From JAFNGF01 sp964567045 (GTDB taxonomy: Bacteria > Planctomycetota > Phycisphaerae > Sedimentisphaerales > Anaerobacaceae): DNA of 64,000 nucleotides. The stretch spans positions 1-64,000 of the forward strand of contig CAZMLE010000015.1 in assembly GCA_964567045.1 (NCBI GenBank). Direction: 5' to 3'. Within the stretch, counting starts at the first letter, position 1; the number at the start of each line of letters is the position of its first letter. The position numbers and the translations under genes were made by a program. Positions 43,250 to 50,801 of the stretch are shown here, in pieces. The notes beneath the pieces were generated by a model. The model was not told the origin of the DNA, did not search any database, and saw only the letters and a list, made by a program, of their open reading frames with translations.

Positions 43250-44200
43250 TTATTTCAATTCCTTATTGCTTTCCATATCGAACCACATAGCAAAAAGTGT
43301 GAACTGAACGGAGCTTATGAATGAGAACATAGCCGCTAGTGCGTTAATGCGGGGAATTTGGCCGGCCGCAAACCAGATATAAAATACCCTAAAAAACAGG
43401 ATAGCGGTAGATAGGCCGAACAAAAGGCCAAACATATAAAAGAAAACCAGCGGATGAAAATCTCTGATTACGTATTTTTCCTTGAGGCGATATAGAAAAT
43501 CCTTCAGAAGCAGCCACGATAGCGTTATCATAACTTTTCGCAATTTTATCTTGGATACTTCGCCGATATTGTAAACCGGCTTGACAGGAATATCACGAAC
43601 TCTAAAGTTATAGATATTCAGCTTCACGAGCATGTCATTCGGCATGCCAAACCTTTTATAGATTTTGTCCAGGTCCAAAATTTCCAGGGCTCTTAGATTT
43701 ATCACTGTATATCCCGTTTGAGAATCTGCCACGTGCCAGTAGCCGGACGCGATCTTGGTCAGCAAAGATAAGTAGGAGTTACCCAGGTATCGTACCTTCG
43801 GTATGACCTGCCAGGCGTTGCCGGTAAAAAGGCGATTTCCCTTGGCGTAGTCAACTTGGTCTGCAACTACGGGGTCTAAGAGATTTGGCAGGTCGGCAGG
43901 GTCCATCTGAGCGTCTCCGGCCATAACCGCGGTGACGTCAATCTTGTTATCGCGTGCCCATTTATAGCCGCTCGCGATTGCGCCGCCCACGCCCTGGTTT
44001 TCGCTGTGCTGAATGAGAATTATCCGCCCGTTGGATTGCTCAGCGGCTTTGATTACAATCTCTGCGGTTTTGTCTGTGCTCTTGTCATCGACCACCACCA
44101 CTTTGTCCACGTAATCGGGCATGGTTTCAAGAACTCTGCCGATCAGTTTTTCTTCGTTGTATGCCGGCACAACCACGCAAACTGTCTTACCTTTGTACAT
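43250..44200 (-). CDS. GT2 glycosyltransferase with C-terminal membrane helices
   Basis: The 316 residues are DPM1-like: VCVVVPAYNEEKLIGRVL, VVVDDKSTDKTAE (the DxD-like site is AGDAQMDPADLP) and ADSQTGYTVINLRALE. Two transmembrane helices (about residues 245-300) suggest a polyprenyl-phosphate sugar synthase, which would supply the GT39-type enzymes. ATG 44200 has GGAG 8 nt upstream. It is the first gene of the minus-strand cluster, which runs without long gaps to 37330. Confidence 0.87.
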   Translation of the reverse strand: MYKGKTVCVVVPAYNEEKLIGRVLETMPDYVDKVVVVDDKSTDKTAEIVIKAAEQSNGRIILIQHSENQGVGGAIASGYKWARDNKIDVTAVMAGDAQMDPADLPNLLDPVVADQVDYAKGNRLFTGNAWQVIPKVRYLGNSYLSLLTKIASGYWHVADSQTGYTVINLRALEILDLDKIYKRFGMPNDMLVKLNIYNFRVRDIPVKPVYNIGEVSKIKLRKVMITLSWLLLKDFLYRLKEKYVIRDFHPLVFFYMFGLLFGLSTAILFFRVFYIWFAAGQIPRINALAAMFSFISSVQFTLFAMWFDMESNKELK

Positions 44201-44206
44201 TGCCAA

Positions 44207-44507
44207 TCTCCAAGCGACGCTTTATAATTATCCTCTGCGATAGCGGTTCTGAGTAGCTAAAAACCACGCCGAGTAGTAAAATTCATACCGTCGTGAACGC
44301 TGCAAATGAACCTTCAAGGGCAGATATTCCGGGATTGCTCGACGTTTAGCATCTTTGAGGGCGTCTGGCAAAAATTGAGACTGTGCAAGGGGTTTTGATA
44401 AATGGAATGCCCAGATGGCCGAGCCGCTGTGGACAACGCAGGCCGGCGCGCGCAAAACGACCAGACCTAAGAAGAAAAAGGCATAAGGACATTACTGAGA
44501 GGTCAGA
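44207..44507. other. Divergent intergenic region
   Basis: It separates the GT2 gene (leftward) and the DUF4832 gene (rightward) and must hold both promoters, but I cannot point to convincing -35/-10 boxes. Overlapping minus-strand frames of 75 codons here have no family resemblance or ribosome-binding sites. Confidence 0.5.
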
Positions 44508-45977
44508 ATGAGTCGCGTCAGCAAAACCTGCTGCTTTTGGACTGTGCTTGCGATAGCATTGATGAGCGGGCAAGGGCTATTCGCAGAGCAAGGTCTGACA
44601 TTTGTGCATCCGAAGGATACCGGAGCCGCTCTTGAGAATCCCGCAATGGGCTGGGGCTTTCACTACTACTCTAATGTGCCGACCAACTATGGCTCGAAGC
44701 TGGAGCCATCGGACACGCTTGATGACTTTCCGGGCCTGACGCATATCTATCTGCGCATACCGTGGTCGTATGTTGAGCCGCAGCAGGGCAATTTCGATTG
44801 GTCGGCGCTGGATATTCCCGCTCAGCGATGGATTGAAAAAGGCAAACGGATTGCGATTCGTATCTCCTGCTGTGAGTCGTGGATGCGATACGCTACGCCG
44901 CAGTGGGTTCAGAAAGCCGGCGCCAAAGGATACAACTTTAAGCCCGGCGCGGGCATTACCGACGATGGGCCTTACTGGGAGCCTGATTACGATGACCCGG
45001 TCTTTCTCGAAAAATTGGACAACTTTCTGGCGGAGTTAGCCGCCCGCTACGATGGTAATCCGGAGGTGGCGTTTATCGACATAGGCTCGTTTGGCGTCTG
45101 GGGTGAGGGACACACTTACCATAGCACCAAGCTGCCGTATTCAGCCGACACCATCCGCAGACACATCGACCTGCACACCAAGCACTTCAAAAAAACGCTG
45201 CTGGCGGCAAATGATGACTTCGTCAGTCAGGATAGGGGCTCATCCAGCATAGAATACGCCTGCCGGCAAGGGCTGACCCTGCGCGACGATAGCATCCTTG
45301 TCCAGCCAAAGCCCAGTGCATATTTTCATGCCGATCTGGCGCAGATGTTTTGGCCGAAAGTGCCGGTTGTCTTGGAGTGCGAGCACTACGGACCATCGAA
45401 GCGAAGAGGCGCCTGGGAAGACGGCAGACTTTATCTGCAGGCGGTAGAAGACTACCACGCCAGTTATGCTTCGGTTCACTGGTGGCCGCAGGAGTTTCTT
45501 GACGAAAATCGCGAATTGATCGGGCGAATAAACCTTCGGCTGGGTTATCGCCTGCAGTTGGTGGAATCGTCTTGGCCAAGTGAGGTTATTATGGATTCTG
45601 CTGTGCGTTTTTCCGCGAGGTGGCGCAACGCCGGCGTTGCACCGTGTCTACCCGGCGGCTATCCTGCGGTGACTTTGAAAGATAGCAAGGGCGGCATTGT
45701 CGGCGTCTTCGTTGATGAAAAATTCGGTGTCCGATCTTTGCCTGTTGGACCACCCGGCAAGGCTGAAATTGCTAATCAAGAAATGAATTTTCCGGTGTCA
45801 CGACTTTTACATTCGAACTACAGGCCGGGCGTCCGCCAGCCGGGCATCTACGATCTTTACGTATCTGTGGGGACGCGGACGGGGACGCCACGAATTGCGC
45901 TGCCGCTGCCGGATGGAGACGGCAAAGGCCGATATCGCCTGGGAACGTTGAAAGTCGTGCCGGACATAAAAAAGTGA
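44508..45977 (+). CDS. Secreted DUF4832/DUF4874-type protein
   Basis: A signal peptide (residues 1-25, TVLAIALMSGQGLFAEQG) is followed by a TIM-barrel-like region with NPAMGWGFHYYS, YLRIPWSYVEPQQGNFDW and FIDIGSFGVWGEGH, as in the DUF4874/DUF4832 pair found in putative glycan-active proteins. A C-terminal beta domain (about residues 350-480: RFSARWRNAGVAPCLPGGYP) is the DUF4832 part. GAGAGGT precedes the ATG. It is probably exported and carbohydrate-related, but the enzyme activity is unproven for the family. Confidence 0.78.
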   Translation: MSRVSKTCCFWTVLAIALMSGQGLFAEQGLTFVHPKDTGAALENPAMGWGFHYYSNVPTNYGSKLEPSDTLDDFPGLTHIYLRIPWSYVEPQQGNFDWSALDIPAQRWIEKGKRIAIRISCCESWMRYATPQWVQKAGAKGYNFKPGAGITDDGPYWEPDYDDPVFLEKLDNFLAELAARYDGNPEVAFIDIGSFGVWGEGHTYHSTKLPYSADTIRRHIDLHTKHFKKTLLAANDDFVSQDRGSSSIEYACRQGLTLRDDSILVQPKPSAYFHADLAQMFWPKVPVVLECEHYGPSKRRGAWEDGRLYLQAVEDYHASYASVHWWPQEFLDENRELIGRINLRLGYRLQLVESSWPSEVIMDSAVRFSARWRNAGVAPCLPGGYPAVTLKDSKGGIVGVFVDEKFGVRSLPVGPPGKAEIANQEMNFPVSRLLHSNYRPGVRQPGIYDLYVSVGTRTGTPRIALPLPDGDGKGRYRLGTLKVVPDIKK

Positions 45978-46008
45978 AAATGTCGATTTTGCCGGCTTGA
46001 TAGCCTCA

Positions 46009-46109
46009 ACGTACTTTTATGCTGGAAAGTAGGCCGTAGGGTATGCAGGCTTCATCCTGCATACCGGACTTTTGGATTTGCGATTTCGACGTACTTCTAT
46101 GCTGGAAAG
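46009..46109 (+). repeat. 21-bp direct repeats bracketing a REP-like palindrome
   Basis: acgtacttttatgctggaaag (46009-46029) and acgtacttctatgctggaaag (46089-46109) differ at one base. Between them lies the palindrome GTAGGGTATGCAGG...CCTGCATACC (46036-46065). The right copy contains the start codon of the adenosyltransferase gene. Confidence 0.85.
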
Positions 46110-46641
46110 AGGTCTGGTTCAGATTTATACCGGCGACGGCAAGGGCAAGACTACCGCTGCGTTCGGCCTGGCATTGCGTGCGGCTGGTCAGGGCCACAAG
46201 GTTCTGATTTATCAGTTCTTAAAACCTCCTTCTCTGGATATTGGCGAGCGTTTTGCCCTTAAGTTGGGTGCGCTGCGAATCCGCGTCGAAGCACTCGATG
46301 CGCCCTGGGATATGTCTAAAGCTCTCGCAGACGAGCACGCTGTCGCCAACGTGAAAACCGCGATTAGCGATGCACTTACACGACTTGCTGAAACCGCGGA
46401 GAAAAGGTTCTATGACGTGCTAATACTCGATGAGATTGTGTATTGCCTTTCACAAGGTCTTGCTAAGCTGCAAGAAGTTAAGAACATCATTGACAAAAGA
46501 GACCCTGCTGTCGAAATCGTTCTAACCGGCACAGGTGCAACGGACGAACTGATTGCGATAGCGGACTTAGTGACGGAGATGAAAAACATAAAGCATCCAT
46601 TTGATAAAGGCGTGCCAGCGCGACGGGGCATTGAATTTTAA
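46099..46641 (+). CDS. cobO: Corrinoid (cob(I)alamin) adenosyltransferase
   Basis: The CobO/BtuR-type enzyme transfers the adenosyl group of ATP to cob(I)alamin. P-loop GDGKGKTTAAFGLALRAAGQ is at residues 9-28; FLKPP and DVLILDEIVYCLSQGL follow, with PAVEIVLTGTGATDELIAIA near the end, all in family order. Length 180 is usual. No ribosome-binding site precedes ATG 46099, but the start is embedded in a duplicated 21-bp sequence. No cobalamin riboswitch is visible upstream, and no other B12 gene is present in the window. Confidence 0.88.
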   Translation: MLERGLVQIYTGDGKGKTTAAFGLALRAAGQGHKVLIYQFLKPPSLDIGERFALKLGALRIRVEALDAPWDMSKALADEHAVANVKTAISDALTRLAETAEKRFYDVLILDEIVYCLSQGLAKLQEVKNIIDKRDPAVEIVLTGTGATDELIAIADLVTEMKNIKHPFDKGVPARRGIEF

Positions 46642-46946
46642 CAGCCGCGGAATCTACGAACCCTGCGCGGGCTTAAGCGGGTAGCCATGGTTTTCGCCCA
46701 AAAGTGCTGATAGCGCCGGACAAAAATCCCAAAATTGAAAAAATTTTTTACCGCTTTAGCTGCAACAACTTAGGCAAATCAGAGCCAGGAAAAATACGGT
46801 AATTTTCGCATCAAATGCGCAGATCCAGCCAATTATAGAAGGCCCCCTTGTAAGCCTTCGCATAACGGATTTTTGCCTGTTCCTTTCGGACGGGGGCTTG
46901 CATCATCGAAGTTCATTTTCAGATTCCGAAACGGCTGGAAAAGCCC
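46642..46946. other. Leader region of the HNH-AP2 gene
   Basis: The 300 bp hold no separate gene. The last 80 bp stay in frame with the HNH-AP2 gene (reading ...VHFQIPKRLEK) without an ATG/GTG/TTG. An A/T-rich stretch (aaaattgaaaaaatttttt, 46730-46750) and an imperfect hairpin near 46840-46870 are seen. Such leaders may be part of a dispersed element. Confidence 0.4.
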
Positions 46947-47507
46947 TTGCTCTTTCTGGTGCTATTGTATCGGCGGATTCGCTACGGCTATCCGTTCCGG
47001 CGGATACCGCTGACGCTGGGCAAATTCGCCATCGTTGATCCCGAAGATTACGACCGATTGCGCAAGTACAAATGGCACGTCAATAAAAGCGTCCACACCT
47101 TTTACGCCGTTCACTCGCTGACAAACGGTAGGAATGCGCCGCGGAGAAATTTGCAGATGCACAACCTGGTGATTGACGTGCCGCCCGGCATGTATTGCGA
47201 CCACATAAACCACAACGGCCTGGATAATCGAAAGGCCAATCTCCGTCCAGCCAGCGGGGCGCAAAGCGTCTGGCACAGACGTAAATTTACCCACCGTACG
47301 TATGGCGGATTCAAAAAGCCCAGCCGCTCCAGATATAAGGGCGTGGACTGGGCAGCGGATGTGAAGCGCTGGCGGGCGCGAATCCGCGTCAACGGCAAAA
47401 GGCTTTCTCTCGGCTTATTCAAAGATGAAATCGAAGCCGCTAAGGCTTACGACCAAGCCGCCAAAAAATATCACGGCGAATTTGCCAGTTTGAACTTCCC
47501 TGATTAA
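46947..47507 (+). CDS. HNH endonuclease with C-terminal AP2 DNA-binding domain
   Basis: In the 186 residues, the middle has the HNH pattern MHNLVIDVPPGMYCDHINHN followed by LDNRKANLRPA. The C-terminus is an AP2/ERF-like domain (SRYKGVDWAADVKRWRARI and EIEAAKAYDQAAKKYHGEFA). Homing-endonuclease-like genes of this architecture are abundant in planctomycetes. The only available start, TTG 46947, cuts conserved residues that continue upstream in frame, so the true 5' end is either non-canonical or lost. A scrap of a second copy lies at 48811-48843. Confidence 0.7.
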   Translation: MLFLVLLYRRIRYGYPFRRIPLTLGKFAIVDPEDYDRLRKYKWHVNKSVHTFYAVHSLTNGRNAPRRNLQMHNLVIDVPPGMYCDHINHNGLDNRKANLRPASGAQSVWHRRKFTHRTYGGFKKPSRSRYKGVDWAADVKRWRARIRVNGKRLSLGLFKDEIEAAKAYDQAAKKYHGEFASLNFPD

Positions 47508-47692
47508 ACCCGCCGTCATTCTGAGTATTTCTTGTCCCCTACATGACACTGGTGCATAATGTTGAAAATCGTTGCCAATTGTCTGCAAAATCGTATAATC
47601 CTCTGGTGAGCCTGTCGAACGCGTATGCGCCAAACAAATCTATAAAAATAAGGCAAAAGTATGGCGAATAATAGAAAATTGGAGGTTAAGAT

Positions 47693-47902
47693 ATGAAAGT
47701 AAAGACAAAGAGAAAGCCCCCTGAAATTGTTATACGGAATAGCAAACCAGTGGCGGTTATCCTCGATATTGACGAGTATCAGGAGATTCTTGAGCGCCTC
47801 GAAGATGCGGAGGACTTGAGGATGTTGCAGGCGATGAAAAAAAGGCCACTTCATTTCAGAAAGCTAAACGAATTCTTAAAGGAATATAATGCGAGTGTAT
47901 GA
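47693..47902 (+). CDS. Phd/YefM-like antitoxin
   Basis: The 69 residues contain the type II antitoxin dimerisation head IVIRNSKPVAVILDIDEYQE and the toxin-binding acidic/helical tail EILERLEDAEDLRML. GGAGG stands 7 nt before the ATG. It overlaps the toxin gene by 14 bp, as usual for coupled antitoxin-toxin pairs. The short N-terminus limits its own DNA-binding part. Confidence 0.8.
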   Translation: MKVKTKRKPPEIVIRNSKPVAVILDIDEYQEILERLEDAEDLRMLQAMKKRPLHFRKLNEFLKEYNASV

Positions 47903-48149
47903 GGTATATCTTGAACGAGCCACTGAGCGGGACCTGAGACGGCTTTCGGCAGATTATTTCCGGCGCATCATACGGCAAATCAAAGCTCTATCTGAAACGC
48001 CAAGGCCTGTCGGATGCCGGAAAATCAGCGGCTCAAAGAACGATTGGCGGATTCGGATTGGAGAGTATCGAGTGATATATGAGATTGACGATAGAGCCAA
48101 AGTAGTACGGGTGATGGGAGTCAGGCACAGACGGGAGGTATATCGGTAG
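47889..48149 (+). CDS. RelE/ParE-superfamily toxin
   Basis: The 86 residues contain YEVYLERATERDLRRLSADY, RPVGCRKISGSKNDWRIRIG and EYRVIYEIDDRAKVVRVMGV with RHRREVYR, the full RelE fold including the basic/Arg residues of mRNA interferases. It would cleave ribosome-bound mRNA if released from its antitoxin. Start ATG 47889 lies inside the antitoxin gene. Confidence 0.87.
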   Translation: MRVYEVYLERATERDLRRLSADYFRRIIRQIKALSETPRPVGCRKISGSKNDWRIRIGEYRVIYEIDDRAKVVRVMGVRHRREVYR

Positions 48150-48152
48150 AAA

Positions 48153-48401
48153 ATGGGTCCTATTGAGTTAGACCAGAAAATCAAGCAGTTCACCGACTAT
48201 ATCAACTACTGGGCTGTGGATTTTAACTTCAGGGATGATACCTTCCATAATATGTGACAGTCGTTCATAACGAAAAATCGCCCCAATCTCGAGACAAGGT
48301 GTTCTTATGACTATGAACAAGCTGGAAAGTATCAGGTCTTGGTCAAGGTTGTAGATATTTTCGGCAATGATACTAACAAGCTTATGGAGATAGAGCTATG
48401 A
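48153..48401 (+). pseudogene. C-terminal scrap of a site-specific DNA methyltransferase-like protein
   Basis: FTDYINYWAVDFNFRDDTFHN and, after an in-frame TGA at 48255-48257, then RCSYDYEQAGKYQVLVKVVD and IFGNDTNK resemble the tail of adenine-specific DNA methyltransferases/type III-like modification proteins, in which TGG (Trp) stands where TGA is found here. Only this tail is present; no catalytic motif remains. It overlaps the MNT gene by 4 bp. Confidence 0.55.
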
Positions 48402-48727
48402 CAACCGATACAAGGATTAGAAAGATAATCAGTGAGATCGTGGACAGAATATTAAAGGGATATAAACCAAAGAAGGTTATCCTCTTTGGCTCTTATGCCT
48501 ATGGAGAACCGACAGAGGACAGCGATATTGACCTTCTAATTATCAAGAACACCGATAAGAGACCTATTGACAGATGGGTTGAGGTAAAAAGGCTTTTGCG
48601 GGACAACAGCCGAACCCTTCCCGTCTCACCTCTCGTTTATACTGAGAAAGAGATTGAAGAGAGAATTGCCATAAAGGATTTCTTTATCGAAGAAATACTT
48701 GAAAAGGGGGATGTTCTTTATGGATAA
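48398..48727 (+). CDS. MNT-type nucleotidyltransferase (antitoxin of an MNT/HEPN pair)
   Basis: The 109 residues contain VILFGSYAYGEPTEDSDIDL, the GSxxxG...DxD motif of minimal nucleotidyltransferases, followed by DRWVEVKRLLRDNS. MntA-like antitoxins AMPylate a HEPN ribonuclease partner. The next frame begins MDKAFKKQAAA at 48720, overlapping the stop as HEPN genes do, but breaks off after about 11 codons. The antitoxin may therefore be an orphan. Confidence 0.8.
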   Translation: MTTDTRIRKIISEIVDRILKGYKPKKVILFGSYAYGEPTEDSDIDLLIIKNTDKRPIDRWVEVKRLLRDNSRTLPVSPLVYTEKEIEERIAIKDFFIEEILEKGDVLYG

Positions 48728-48843
48728 AGCCTTCAAAAAGCAGGCAGCCGCTCACCCATTTTCCTTCGCCAGATACGAAATACGACATACAATATACGAC
48801 ATACGAACAAATTACGGCCAATTCGCTAGTTTGAACTTCCCCA
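48720..48843 (+). pseudogene. HEPN start scrap + word-like tract + HNH-AP2 tail scrap
   Basis: Eleven codons of a likely HEPN partner (MDKAFKKQAAA) run into the tract ccagatacgaaatacgacatacaatatacgacatacgaac (48770-48809). That runs into NYGQFASLNFP (48811-48843), nearly the last residues of the AP2 domain at 47479-47507. Two gene remnants are thus joined through a repeat tract. Confidence 0.6.
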
Positions 48844-49030
48844 AAAATAATAGCCCCACGTTTCAGATGGAGTTGTTTCTTCCGCTGAGCAGCGTTTCTA
48901 TCTTTATCGCAGTTTAAACCGTTTCAAATGCGCCGCTTAAAGCAAAAGGAAATTCAAAAATGGATCATCGCTAGAAATAAAAAACAATCTCCTCTTGACT
49001 ATATGTGAACACAACAATATAGTTGTGTGT

Positions 49031-49477
49031 ATGATACCTGATTTCGTAGATATTGGAGGACCTTGGAATGTTTTACCTCCCGGGGTACATGTTGCAACAC
49101 TTGAAGAGATCGAAAAACGTTTTGCTATATCTGACCATAGAAAATATCTCTTCTATGGATTTATAAAAGGTGTATTAGCCCTGCGTAAAGCTGGATGCCG
49201 AAAAATCTTTCTTGACGGCAGTTTTGTTACGGAAAAGCCCATACCAGGTGATTTTGATGTTTGTTGGGATCCTATGGGAGTAGACATTACAAAATTAGAT
49301 CCTGTTTTTCTTGACTTTTCTGACGGACGCAAAAAACAGAAAGAGTTCTTCCATGGAGAATTCTTTCCGGTCGGTTTTCTTGAAAAGGGCAAGAACTTCT
49401 TTTTTGATTTTTTCCAGATCGATAGATACACGGGAGACGCTAAAGGTATTATTTGTGTAAGTTTTTCCAAAATTTGA
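49031..49477 (+). CDS. DUF6932-like nucleotidyltransferase-fold protein
   Basis: The 148 residues begin MIPDFVDIGGPWNVLPPGVH and carry KIFLDGSFVTEKPIPGDFDV, a GS...DxD site of the polymerase-beta-like nucleotidyltransferase fold; DGRKKQKEFFHGEFFPVGF follows. I recall this layout from the DUF6932 family. No ribosome-binding site precedes ATG 49031. The XRE-ImmA gene begins 18 bp downstream, so the two form an operon. Base composition becomes AT-richer here than in the flanking core genes. Confidence 0.65.
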   Translation: MIPDFVDIGGPWNVLPPGVHVATLEEIEKRFAISDHRKYLFYGFIKGVLALRKAGCRKIFLDGSFVTEKPIPGDFDVCWDPMGVDITKLDPVFLDFSDGRKKQKEFFHGEFFPVGFLEKGKNFFFDFFQIDRYTGDAKGIICVSFSKI

Positions 49478-49494
49478 AGGAAGAGGATATTATT

Positions 49495-50787
49495 ATGATA
49501 ACAAATGAAAGGCAGTATCGAATCACAAGCAATCAAATAGAAAAACTCAAGACAACAATTGACACTTTTGACATCAAAGCAGTTACTGGGCGAGCAAAGT
49601 CGAAAATTTTGGCGAAAGCAGAACTGGAGGCACTGCGTAGTGAATACGAAAACCTTTCTGTGCAACTTCATGAATATGAAACATTAAAATCTGGAACTAT
49701 TGAGATACTAAAAGAACCGAGCTTGAAAGAGTTGCCACGTATTCTTATCAGAGCACGTATTGCAAGAGGGCTTTCACAACGTCAGCTTGCAGAGGCTATT
49801 GGTTTGAAGGAACAACAGATTCAAAGATATGAAGCCGAGGAATATGCTTCTGCGAATTTACATCGGCTTGTTGAAGTGGCACATGCACTTGGCCTAAACA
49901 TAAGTGAAGTTGCGGAATTCAGAACGATATCGCCAGCACCTCTTGTTGATACAGACAAAGGTGATTTAGCATGGGATCAGTTCCCGATTAAGGAGATGTT
50001 TCGTCGCAATTGGTTTAAGGAATCCCCCGGCTCTTTGGATGCGGCTGTAGCCAATGCCGAAGAACTTGTCAGGGAATTCGTGAAAAGTTCTCTTGATAAG
50101 CCGATCCAAGCATTTGCGCGTCAGCGTGTGCGTTCGGGAGGCAAAGTCGATTGGTATGCCCTTCTTGCGTGGCAATGTCGAATTATAAGCCTTGCAAAAA
50201 AGAAGGAAGTGGCATGCAAATACAAACAGAAAGCAATTACTAATGAATGGCTGAATGAACTTGCCCATATAAGTATCGAAAAAGATGGCCCCAAAAAAGC
50301 TATTGACTATTTGCAGGATTTAGGGATTCGTTTGGTTATTGAACAACATCTGCCGCAAACACATTTAGACGGGGCGGCTTTTTTATTACCTGATGGTTCA
50401 CCAATAATTGGAATGACCTTACGTTTTGACAGAATTGATAACTATTGGTTTGTTCTTTTACACGAGCTTGTTCATATAATTAAACACTTACACAAGGAAG
50501 ATATAGAAAGCATATTTGACGATCTCGATGTAGAAGCTGGAGATATTGAAAAGGAGGCAGATGGGCTGGCGGGCGAAATCCTTGTTCCTGAAGACAAATG
50601 GAATACGGCCTTGGCACGTTATCTAAGAAGTAAAGAATCCATCGAAGATTTTGCACAGAAATTGAATATTCATCCTGCGATAGTAGCAGGAAAAATACAA
50701 AGAGAAGCAAAAAATTATACGATTCTTACAGATATGGTCGGACAGGGCGAAGTAAGGAGACTTTTCCCAGATGTCTGCTTTTATTAA
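49495..50787 (+). CDS. XRE-type regulator with ImmA/IrrE metallopeptidase domain
   Basis: The 430 residues run in order: coiled-coil N-terminus (about 1-80), helix-turn-helix of XRE type (ARIARGLSQRQLAEAIGLKE to QIQRYEAEEYAS, about 90-145), a helical linker, then a zinc protease domain with HELVH (about 323-327) and EADGLAGEILVPEDKW, which provides the third ligand region. Such proteins cleave their own or partner repressors in response to a signal. GGAAGAGG precedes the ATG. It is the second gene of the DUF6932-XRE/ImmA-Beta run. Confidence 0.85.
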   Translation: MITNERQYRITSNQIEKLKTTIDTFDIKAVTGRAKSKILAKAELEALRSEYENLSVQLHEYETLKSGTIEILKEPSLKELPRILIRARIARGLSQRQLAEAIGLKEQQIQRYEAEEYASANLHRLVEVAHALGLNISEVAEFRTISPAPLVDTDKGDLAWDQFPIKEMFRRNWFKESPGSLDAAVANAEELVREFVKSSLDKPIQAFARQRVRSGGKVDWYALLAWQCRIISLAKKKEVACKYKQKAITNEWLNELAHISIEKDGPKKAIDYLQDLGIRLVIEQHLPQTHLDGAAFLLPDGSPIIGMTLRFDRIDNYWFVLLHELVHIIKHLHKEDIESIFDDLDVEAGDIEKEADGLAGEILVPEDKWNTALARYLRSKESIEDFAQKLNIHPAIVAGKIQREAKNYTILTDMVGQGEVRRLFPDVCFY

Positions 50788-50801
50788 CATAGGAGAATAT
50801 G

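Noticed and set aside
44228..44573. Minus-strand 75-codon frames between the GT2 and DUF4832 genes
   Set aside because: No ribosome-binding site, no hydrophobic or domain pattern, and overlapping frames of equal length; a divergent promoter region is more likely.
46009..46099. Cobalamin riboswitch upstream of the adenosyltransferase gene
   Set aside because: The gap is only about 120 bp, is occupied by direct repeats and a REP, and shows no B12-box-like sequence.
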